From a virus, in IMG/VR virus record IMGVR_UViG_3300033553_000372, positions 1 to 64,000 of that record: DNA of 64,000 nucleotides. The stretch is one strand, 5' to 3'. Of this stretch, positions 27,649 through 35,072 are shown in pieces. The translations under genes were made by a program, and so were the position numbers. Numbering within the stretch: position 1 is the first letter of the stretch; each line of letters opens with the position of its first letter. Below the pieces are notes generated by a model, which did not search any database, was not told the DNA's origin, and saw only the letters and a program-made list of their open reading frames with translations.

Positions 27649-28995
27649 TTGAACTTTTTGCCCATAAGTTTCTTCTATAATTTTTAATCTAGTTCTGGAG
27701 TGAGATATTAAGTGTTTTGCTCCATAATCCATAAAATTAAAATAATAACCTACTTTCTTATTTGGAGACTTACGTACGACGCGACCAACTTTTTGCATAA
27801 TTTGCGATCTAGCTTTTCCACCAGACAAATCTATACAAGCGCCAGCGACTTTTGTATCAACACCTTCTCCTAATACAGAAGTACCAATTAAACAAGGTCT
27901 TTTAAATTCATTAAACTCTTTAATCATATCCATATTATATTGAGCTGATTCATCTTGGCCATTTAAAAATAATGAGTCACCTATTAAGCGTTGAATTTCT
28001 CTTCCATGTTCAACATGATCAACTAAAATTAAAGTAGGGATATTATTTCTCATCATCTTTTGAGCAGTTTCAATAGCTATAGCATTTCTATCTGCATTAT
28101 TATCAATAAAATGTTTTACGTCAGATCTATAAACTCCATGAGAAGTCTTATCATAATTCTTTATATTAAAAAACATTGGAACTACCGGGGTGATATAGCC
28201 TTTATTGATAGCATCTTGAACTGGAACTACATAAATAGTATCTGACAAAACACATTCCAAATAGATAGCTTCATTATCATCATTTTTAAAATTAGTAGCT
28301 GTTAGTCCATATCTATAATAGATATTTTTAAAATGAGTTTGAAAAAAGCTTCTACAAGTATTAGCTGCTGCATTATGAAACTCATCGAAAATAACTTGTT
28401 GAAATTGGTCAAAATACTCTGGAGGCATATTCTCAATTGCATGATAGTTGGTAACAACAATTGGTTTTGTAGCTCTTTTATCCATGAGGGACACGCTAGA
28501 GTTGCCAAAACAGGCTGAAATATAGTTATAAGTCTGAGTCTTTAGGTTACTTGAGGGTGTAATGATTAACGTAGGTCGTTGCGTTTTTAATAAAGCTTCC
28601 TTTATTGTTCTTGTTTTACCAATACCAGTTGGCATTTCAAGAATACCGCTATCATTTTTAGCAATAGCTGAAGATCCGAGTTCTTGTTCTAGATAAGCCG
28701 TTGGCTCGTCCAATTTATTAACTAATCCAATATTTATTTTATTAGGCTTTATTCTATTATCAGCAATCTGATATGGTAAATTTCTTTCCATTAAGAAAGT
28801 TTCAACTCTTTTTAATAATCCAGTTGGAAATCTACCAAGTTCATCTATTAATAATTTAGTAGCTGCTTGTCTATTTTTTCTTCTAATGAATATAGACATA
28901 TCAAAAAAAGCTACAGCTTGTCTAAGACTATAGAAGTCTTTTTGAGTTAAATTTAAAATTCTAGAATTTGAATTTTCTAATATAATAATTACCAT
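27634..28995 (-). CDS. SF2 DNA helicase (UvsW-like)
   Basis: Helicase motifs are in order: motif I MPTGIGKT (residues 121-128), motif Ia LIITPSSNLK (143-152), motif II DEFH (204-207), motif III GLTATN (230-235), motif V SVLGEGVDTK (about 372-381) and motif VI QKVGRVVRK (about 397-405). The DEFH variant and the 453-residue length match phage branch-migration helicases related to T4 UvsW. UvsW acts on recombination intermediates and R-loops at origins. It is one of only two clear minus-strand genes, convergent with the tail block and divergent from the replication block. Confidence 0.85.
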   Translation of the reverse strand: MVIIILENSNSRILNLTQKDFYSLRQAVAFFDMSIFIRRKNRQAATKLLIDELGRFPTGLLKRVETFLMERNLPYQIADNRIKPNKINIGLVNKLDEPTAYLEQELGSSAIAKNDSGILEMPTGIGKTRTIKEALLKTQRPTLIITPSSNLKTQTYNYISACFGNSSVSLMDKRATKPIVVTNYHAIENMPPEYFDQFQQVIFDEFHNAAANTCRSFFQTHFKNIYYRYGLTATNFKNDDNEAIYLECVLSDTIYVVPVQDAINKGYITPVVPMFFNIKNYDKTSHGVYRSDVKHFIDNNADRNAIAIETAQKMMRNNIPTLILVDHVEHGREIQRLIGDSLFLNGQDESAQYNMDMIKEFNEFKRPCLIGTSVLGEGVDTKVAGACIDLSGGKARSQIMQKVGRVVRKSPNKKVGYYFNFMDYGAKHLISHSRTRLKIIEETYGQKVQLIDT

Positions 28996-29548
28996 ATATA
29001 TATTAATACTTAAAAACTATGGAAAACGCTAAATTTGTTGAGGCTATTGGCGTTAGAGAAACAGGCTACTAAAATAAACCTTGGAAATAGGCCGTAGGCA
29101 ACATTCGATCACCCACCCAAATCATAAAATATTAAAAAATTTTTTTCAAAAATAAAGAAAATATAAAAAATTCTTCCACATAAAAATAAAAAAATTATTT
29201 TATGTACTTGCGGGCCCGCCGGAATATAATAACATTGCCTGCTATGCTAGCATGATTGAAGCAGTGGCCTACTGGACAAAATGAATTTCTAATAGATTTG
29301 TTTTTGAGTCGAATATGTCCTAATCACTAAGGTTTTAATCTATTTAGATTTTTTAGAATTTAGATCTATATAGATTCTATCTTAAATAAATACTAAAATA
29401 AAATATTCTTATTCTTATGCTTGAACTATGTCCTGGGTTTATATACCCAATGCACAGTGTGTCAATGCATTTTCAAATAAACGATGTAAAAAAATAAAAC
29501 TTAAGTAAAAATAGTTTCGAAGTATAGTTACAAAAACTAGGATATATA
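28996..29548. other. structured intergenic region; candidate origin / divergent promoter
   Basis: No ORF is supported in this 553-base gap between the divergent helicase and DnaB genes. It holds several dyads: AACGCTAA with TTGGCGTT (29025-29032/29047-29054), an AT palindrome around 29134-29145, ACATAAAA with TTTTATGT (29178-29185/29198-29205) and a 10-bp GC palindrome GCGGGCCCGC (29210-29219). Others are ATGCTAGCAT near 29243-29252 and TGGGT/ACCCA (29434-29449). Several TAGAT-containing repeats lie at 29290-29380, and CAATGCA occurs twice near 29448-29469. This mix suits a replication origin and early promoters, but no known origin type was recognised. Confidence 0.4.
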
Positions 29549-30904
29549 ATGACATCACCCAAATTTACTTTTGATGAAAGATTCCAGATTACCATCTTCG
29601 AATTATTGACTACAGATAAATATTTTGCAGAAAAATGTTTTGAACATGTAAGTCCAGAAAGTTTTAAGAATGAATATTTTGCTACCATCTATAATATTCT
29701 TCTCGGTCTATATAGAAAATATGAGTCAGTTCCGACAATTAATCAATTAAAAAATGAAATGCTTCAGATAAGTAATCCAACTAAGTCTGAGATTTTATTA
29801 GGAATTTATAAAAGAATAATAGATCCAACAGATACTAGAGATTATGAATACGTTAAAAAGAATTTAGAGAATTTTATAACACATAACCATATGCATCAGT
29901 TAGTTAATGGTATTATAAAGAACCAAAATGATCCACAAAAAGCAATTGAGGCTGCCACTAAAGAAATGGAAGCCATTTCAAATATCTCTTTCTCTACTAC
30001 AAAAACCGAAAACTTGTCAAATATAGAATCAATTCTACAAAGGTCTGCTGAATCATCAACACAATTAATACCAACTTTTATGCCTACAATGGATAATGAA
30101 ATGGGTGGCGGTGTTCCAAGAGGAACTTTAACCTGTGGATTAGCTGGAACAAATGTTGGTAAATCTATTTGGATGATTAATTGGGCTTATCATTTAATAA
30201 ACAATGGATATAAAGTTTTCTATGTAAATTTAGAAGGATACGCTGATCAACCATTATTAAGAATGATAACGCGTTCTCTAAAAGCCAATTTCTTTCAAGT
30301 GAGATGGAACAAGATTTCTGAACATGAAAGGGAAATGGCATTGAAATTTCAAAATGAAAAAGGAAAGAATTTTGAGTTTATGCATAACTCTTCATTTGAT
30401 TTTACAGTTGAAGACTTATTGCCAATGGTTAGAAAAATGCACGCTGATTTTCAATTTGATGTTTTAATGGTAGACTATGGGCAACTTTTAAAATCTAAAA
30501 GAAAATTTGAAGGCATTCGTCACGAACAATCTTATGTCCATAGAGCATTAGCGACTATTGCGGGCGAATTAAATATTGCTGCAGTTACAGTTGCTCAAGG
30601 AACTCGAGATACAAATGTAAAAAATCATAATGGTTCTAGCTTAATAAGAATGACTGATATCTCAGAGTGTTTTGAGATTATGAGAGCATGTGCTACCGTA
30701 TTCACACTAAATAGATCTGAAAGAGACGAAGAAATGGAAAAGGTAAGAATACTTTGTGATAAACAAAGAGATGGTAAAAAGAATATTATTGAAATTTGCA
30801 AGACAGATTTTGGTAAAATGTGCTTTTATGGCCCAGAATCAGAAGGCCTTGGTTTTATGAATGTTAAACAATATTTAGAAGAAAATCCAAAAGAAAAAAT
30901 GTAA
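29549..30904 (+). CDS. replicative DNA helicase, DnaB/gp41-like
   Basis: The 451-residue protein has an N-terminal helical domain (about 1-145) and a RecA-like core. Walker A lies within GLAGTNVGKS (197-206), and the Walker B-like DVLMVDYGQLL lies near 305-315. The GGGVPRGTLT leader before Walker A is typical of DnaB-type helicases. It unwinds parental strands at the fork and should interact with the primase encoded one base downstream in an overlapping start. A plausible AGGA site precedes the ATG. Confidence 0.85.
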   Translation: MTSPKFTFDERFQITIFELLTTDKYFAEKCFEHVSPESFKNEYFATIYNILLGLYRKYESVPTINQLKNEMLQISNPTKSEILLGIYKRIIDPTDTRDYEYVKKNLENFITHNHMHQLVNGIIKNQNDPQKAIEAATKEMEAISNISFSTTKTENLSNIESILQRSAESSTQLIPTFMPTMDNEMGGGVPRGTLTCGLAGTNVGKSIWMINWAYHLINNGYKVFYVNLEGYADQPLLRMITRSLKANFFQVRWNKISEHEREMALKFQNEKGKNFEFMHNSSFDFTVEDLLPMVRKMHADFQFDVLMVDYGQLLKSKRKFEGIRHEQSYVHRALATIAGELNIAAVTVAQGTRDTNVKNHNGSSLIRMTDISECFEIMRACATVFTLNRSERDEEMEKVRILCDKQRDGKKNIIEICKTDFGKMCFYGPESEGLGFMNVKQYLEENPKEKM

Positions 30905-32019
30905 TGTCACAATTCAACTATAAAGATTTAGAAAATTTACTTCAAGAAGTTGATATAAACTATATTGAAAACAATTCTCACTTTATAATTAAAGAATGTC
31001 CAAACTGTAATGGTGAAGATAAACTATTTATCTCTAAATCTAATTTATTATGGCAATGCTTTAAATGCAAAGATGTTGGTAATCCAGAATTTGGTAAAGG
31101 TAACTTATATTTTTTATTAAAAAACGTTCTTTATTTAGATAATATTCAAATAAAGTCTATTATTTTTGATAATAAGACTATTGAATATGCCCCAGAAGTT
31201 TTAACAATACCAGAAGAAAAAATTAAAGAAGAAAAAGTTTTACATAAAAATATAACTCAATATGAAGTTCCATCTTATTTTTATAAATTAGATTGTTCTG
31301 AAGAATCTATGAAAAAATATCCAGAAGCATATAGATATTTAATTCAAAGAAAAGTGACATCAAAAGATCAGATATTAAAGTTTGATTTAAGATATAATTC
31401 TGCTCAAAAAAGAATAATATTTCCTGCTTATATTGAAAAAGATTTTATAGTTGGAGTTCAAGCTAGAGATATAACTTTGCGATATAAAGAGCACCACCCA
31501 AAATGTCAAAATTTTAAGTGCAATTTATCTAGAAAATATTATTTTAAAAATGAAACAGTAGCCCCAATACATTGTCCAGAGTGTAATGAAAAATTAGTAG
31601 ACTCTTTTTATCCAAAGGCAACTAATTCAAAGGATTTTCCAAAAACAGAATTATTCTTTAATCAACAAAATGTAAACTGGAATTTACCAGTTGTTTTAGT
31701 TGAAGGGCCATTTGATACTATAATGACACCAAATTCATTAGGATTATTAGGAAGAACACTTTCTTCTAATCAATTCAATATCTTGGTTAATAATATAAAA
31801 AGAGATAATAAACTAATTTTATTTTTAGACGGCGACGAAGCTGGGACACTTTCGACCTTAGATGTGTATAGAAAACTATATCCATTTATTAATATAAAAA
31901 TATGTCCTCTTTATAATGACGACGATCCTGGTTCACACTCTTTAGAGCAAAATGTTATAATGTTAAATACTATTTTATCCCCATTTGATTGGGCTATTTC
32001 AAAAAATATCTTATTGTAA
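30904..32019 (+). CDS. DNA primase, DnaG-like
   Basis: An N-terminal CHC2-type zinc finger is visible (Cys32, Cys35, Cys52, Cys55 in ECPNCNGED and LLWQCFKC). A second Cys-X2-Cys pair lies near residue 220 (HCPECN). The Toprim domain shows LVEGPFDTIM (about 266-275) and LFLDGDEAG (about 305-313). The protein is 371 residues, shorter than bacterial DnaG and typical of phage primases. It is encoded in a one-base overlap with the helicase, so the two are probably made together. Confidence 0.85.
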   Translation: MSQFNYKDLENLLQEVDINYIENNSHFIIKECPNCNGEDKLFISKSNLLWQCFKCKDVGNPEFGKGNLYFLLKNVLYLDNIQIKSIIFDNKTIEYAPEVLTIPEEKIKEEKVLHKNITQYEVPSYFYKLDCSEESMKKYPEAYRYLIQRKVTSKDQILKFDLRYNSAQKRIIFPAYIEKDFIVGVQARDITLRYKEHHPKCQNFKCNLSRKYYFKNETVAPIHCPECNEKLVDSFYPKATNSKDFPKTELFFNQQNVNWNLPVVLVEGPFDTIMTPNSLGLLGRTLSSNQFNILVNNIKRDNKLILFLDGDEAGTLSTLDVYRKLYPFINIKICPLYNDDDPGSHSLEQNVIMLNTILSPFDWAISKNILL

Positions 32020-32136
32020 ATAAAATTTATATAAATCAATAGTGTAACAAAAAGTTATATTTTTATAGTATCAAAAGTTAAACAAATGGTTAATGATCCA
32101 TCCACAACAATTTACGCTACTTTTTGGAGGATTTCA

Positions 32137-32766
32137 ATGAAAAATCAAGAGACATATGTCTATTCTGAAGAACTGTTTAATTCATTAAAAGGCATCACTA
32201 TTAAGAACATTCGCAGAGAAATGGGTGGAGTTGATTTAGATCAAGCGGGTTATGATTATGAGGATTTAGAACAAGAATGTAGGATTTGGCTATTGGAAGC
32301 ATGTAAGCAATTTAATCCAGAATGTGGAATGAAATTTCATAACTTTTATTGGATCAAGATTTCTTCTAAATTAGGAAACTATAGAAACAAATTCCAACGT
32401 CAGCAGAAAAAAGGAAGAGTCAGAAACTTTACCTCAATAGGCGAATCTTTTTGGGGACTAGTTGGATTAGAATCTTCCGGTGAAGAATCTTCTGGTCATT
32501 ATAGTTCATATATGGAATCAAATCATAATGATAATAATGATGTTATTGATAGTATAATTGAAGTAAAGAAAATTTTACCATTATTGAATCCAACAGAAAA
32601 GGTTATTTACAATGATTTTTTCATTTTAGGTAAATCTTTACCAGAAATCGTAAGAACTAATGAATTTAAAAAGAATGATAAGCCTCTCAAATATTATCAA
32701 ATTAGAAAAATTATTGACGATTTGAAAGGTATTCATTCAACATTAGTATTAAGTGAGTATACTTAA
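32137..32766 (+). CDS. sigma-70-like factor or region-2 domain protein
   Basis: Residues about 38-95 match sigma region 2: YDYEDLEQECRIWLLEACKQ, then FNPECGMKFHNFYWIKIS and a basic stretch NYRNKFQRQQKKGR. Residues about 155-205 (LNPTEKVIYNDFFILGKS...) resemble region 4 with an HTH. The start at 32137 is chosen because TTGGAGG lies six bases upstream; the longer frame from 32086 lacks such a site. It could direct host RNA polymerase to phage promoters. A DNA-binding protein without sigma activity is the alternative. Confidence 0.6.
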   Translation: MKNQETYVYSEELFNSLKGITIKNIRREMGGVDLDQAGYDYEDLEQECRIWLLEACKQFNPECGMKFHNFYWIKISSKLGNYRNKFQRQQKKGRVRNFTSIGESFWGLVGLESSGEESSGHYSSYMESNHNDNNDVIDSIIEVKKILPLLNPTEKVIYNDFFILGKSLPEIVRTNEFKKNDKPLKYYQIRKIIDDLKGIHSTLVLSEYT

Positions 32767-32780
32767 TTTAGGAGATACTT

Positions 32781-33212
32781 ATGATTAATCCAGAAAACCA
32801 ATGTGCTCACCTTACGGATAAAGAAACTAAAAGTCTTTCATTAAAAGAAATGTTTGATATGCAATTATCACTTCAACTAAATATGTTTGAAAGAGGCAGA
32901 GGTGTTGATTATGTTAATGGAACATTTAAAGAAAAGGTAGATAATTTAACAATTCAAAAAAGAAACTTAGATACTGAGTTTGTTGAGTTAATTGAAAGAC
33001 TTCCTTGGAAAGAGTGGAAAACATACTCTGCAGAACAATTATCTGGTTGGACTTCAAAAGAACAAGAGCTTGAAACTAAGTTTGAATATGTAGATATGTT
33101 ACATTTCTTCATTAACTTAGGACTATTAATTGGAATTTCAGCTGAAGAAGTTGGTCAATTATATTATTTAAAAAATAAAGAGAATTTCGATAGACAAGAA
33201 AGAGGATATTAA
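32781..33212 (+). CDS. all-alpha dimeric dUTPase/dCTPase family protein
   Basis: The 143-residue helical protein carries the family motifs. Helix 1 has FDMQLSLQLNMFERGRG. The metal-binding helix shows DTEFVELIERLPWKEWK (residues 65-80). The second metal motif is ETKFEYVDMLHF (98-109), and the C-terminal motif is KNKENFDRQERGY (131-143). Members hydrolyse dUTP, and T4 gp56 of the same superfamily also hydrolyses dCTP. It begins the nucleotide-metabolism cluster next to a dNMP kinase and a thymidylate-synthase-like gene. Confidence 0.8.
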   Translation: MINPENQCAHLTDKETKSLSLKEMFDMQLSLQLNMFERGRGVDYVNGTFKEKVDNLTIQKRNLDTEFVELIERLPWKEWKTYSAEQLSGWTSKEQELETKFEYVDMLHFFINLGLLIGISAEEVGQLYYLKNKENFDRQERGY

Positions 33213-33228
33213 ACAATAGGAGTTATAT

Positions 33229-33585
33229 ATGGAAAATGTTAAAAAAGAAAAAGTAGCTAAAAAATCAAGATCAACTTACATTATTCAATGGTGGAACGAA
33301 GGATTTAAAACTAAAGCAGAAATCGCCACAAAACTTCATGAAATTGAAAATAACGGAACACTTGTTCAAAAGAAAACTTCTATTATAAGAGATGAAAAGT
33401 TTTTTGTTGGTGTTGCAAATTGGTATATCACGCAATTAGCAAGAGCTGGAAAGATTGATTATGTTGTTGCTGTTAGAAAACCAAGAGTAAAGAAAGCTGA
33501 AGCGCCAGTTGTTGAGGAAACTATTAAATCTGAAGATGTTACTGTTGTATCTACTTCAGAAGAAACTGAAATTCCTACCTTGTAA
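33229..33585 (+). CDS. hypothetical protein, possible winged-helix (118 aa)
   Basis: A basic N-terminus precedes a helix-rich segment (YIIQWWNEGFKTKAEIATKL and VANWYITQLARAGKID) that could form a winged helix. The C-terminus is acidic, Thr/Ser-rich and probably disordered. It lies between dUTPase and kinase genes with an ATAGGAGTT site before the ATG. No family was recognised with certainty. Confidence 0.5.
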   Translation: MENVKKEKVAKKSRSTYIIQWWNEGFKTKAEIATKLHEIENNGTLVQKKTSIIRDEKFFVGVANWYITQLARAGKIDYVVAVRKPRVKKAEAPVVEETIKSEDVTVVSTSEETEIPTL

Positions 33586-33599
33586 TTTTTGGAGCAATG

Positions 33600-34097
33600 A
33601 TGATAGTTATTTGGATCGAAGGTGTAGACAATAGCGGAAAATCAACCTTAGCTAAAAAGTTAATAGAAGCCTTTAATTTAGAATACATTCATTGCTCTAA
33701 ACCAAAAACCGATAATCCGTTTTTAGAATATAAAGAAATGATTCAACAAATTAATAAGCCCACAGTATTTGATAGAGGATATTGTGGCGAATTTGTTTAT
33801 TCACAATTATGGAGAGGTGGACTATCTATGAAAATGGACGAGTTCCATCAATTAGATGATTTATGTAAAGAAAGATTTGGATTTAAAACCATTATTATTC
33901 ATGCACAAGCTCCACTACATATCATAAAAGATAGGTGTATTAAAGAAAAAGAAGACTTGCTTCAGTTAGATCAGATTGAAAAATGTCAGCACTTGTTTAC
34001 TGAAATCATGTTTCATACAAAAATGCCAGTATTAGATTACTTTTCTCATACTCAAGAGCCAAAAGATATAATCGAAAAGCTATCTGCATTTCTTTAA
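33600..34097 (+). CDS. deoxynucleoside monophosphate kinase (dTMP kinase-like)
   Basis: A P-loop with GVDNSGKST lies near the N-terminus. A conserved FDRGYCGEFVYSQLW segment follows near residue 55-70, as in thymidylate kinases and phage dNMP kinases. A lid-like basic segment (DRCIKEKED) lies near 120. Two ATG codons are consecutive (33597 and 33600); the second has better spacing to GGAG. The product should phosphorylate dNMPs made by the neighbouring thymidylate-synthase-like enzyme. Confidence 0.75.
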   Translation: MIVIWIEGVDNSGKSTLAKKLIEAFNLEYIHCSKPKTDNPFLEYKEMIQQINKPTVFDRGYCGEFVYSQLWRGGLSMKMDEFHQLDDLCKERFGFKTIIIHAQAPLHIIKDRCIKEKEDLLQLDQIEKCQHLFTEIMFHTKMPVLDYFSHTQEPKDIIEKLSAFL

Positions 34098-34124
34098 GTA
34101 ATATAAAAATATTAAGGATTATAT

Positions 34125-35072
34125 ATGACAAACTATTCCACTGTGTTTAGAAATTGTGTTACTGAAATTATGAATCATGGCGATGAAGTCTCACCAAGAG
34201 GACAACTAACTAAAGAAAAATTATCTCACACAATTAAAGTTAATCCATTAAAGAGTATTTTTTCATCTCCTATTAGAGAAATAAATCATTCATTCTTATT
34301 TGCTGAAAATTTATGGTACCTTTCTGGAAGAAATTCAATGTTTCTTCTAACTCATTATAATAAAAATTACCATAATTTTGCAGATGATTCTATATTACAA
34401 GGCGCCTATGGCCCAATGATATTAGAGCAAATTAGGTATATTGTTAATACGCTTAAAAAGGACAATGATTCGAGACAAGCTGTAATTTCTTTGTGGAGAC
34501 CTAATCCATCTGAAGCAAAAGATAAACCATGTACGCTCAATTTTCATTTTATGATTCGCAATGGTCAACTTAATCTTCATGTTACTATGAGATCAAATGA
34601 TGCTGTTTGGGGACAAAATTATGATGTTCCATCTTTTAGCTTACTTTTATTAGTGATAGCTGGATCTCTTGCTGTCAAACCAGGACATTTATATTTAACG
34701 GCTAATAGTTTACATATATACGAAAAACACTTTGAATTAGCTAACGAAATAAAAAATTCTCAAGATTCTGATTATAAAGATGTAGAGTTTATTGAAGCAC
34801 CAAATGAAACGCTTGAATGTCAACTATATTATGTTGAACAATGCATCATGGCTCATTATCTTTTAGTTTCAAATAATTTTGATTTATTGAAATTTAATTC
34901 ATTACCAAATTTTTACAAACAATATGTTGGAGCTATGGCTTATCATATTCAACATAAAGTTAAATCAGAAATATTAGTAGAAGATATTATCTATTATATT
35001 AGTGACGCAAATAGTTCTTTAGGTAATATGTTCAATGACAAATATAAATCGTACTTACTCAAATCTAAATAA
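34125..35072 (+). CDS. thymidylate synthase family enzyme, possibly dCMP hydroxymethylase
   Basis: The 315-residue protein has the core family motifs: DSRQAVISLWRP (Arg117), the catalytic Cys136 in KPCTLNF, MRSND (155-159) and SLHIYEKH near 202-209. Eight residues after Asp159 the sequence reads YDV, so Asp167 aligns with E. coli ThyA Asn177. In this family Asn recognises dUMP, whereas Asp is found in dCMP hydroxymethylases. The enzyme may therefore modify dCMP rather than methylate dUMP. The C-terminus overlaps the polymerase start by 38 bases. Confidence 0.8.
   Translation: MTNYSTVFRNCVTEIMNHGDEVSPRGQLTKEKLSHTIKVNPLKSIFSSPIREINHSFLFAENLWYLSGRNSMFLLTHYNKNYHNFADDSILQGAYGPMILEQIRYIVNTLKKDNDSRQAVISLWRPNPSEAKDKPCTLNFHFMIRNGQLNLHVTMRSNDAVWGQNYDVPSFSLLLLVIAGSLAVKPGHLYLTANSLHIYEKHFELANEIKNSQDSDYKDVEFIEAPNETLECQLYYVEQCIMAHYLLVSNNFDLLKFNSLPNFYKQYVGAMAYHIQHKVKSEILVEDIIYYISDANSSLGNMFNDKYKSYLLKSK

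Noticed and set aside
29021-29115. A possible tRNA in the gap, because TTCGATC resembles a T-loop.
   Set aside because: The bases on either side cannot form a T-stem, and no acceptor or anticodon arm is present.
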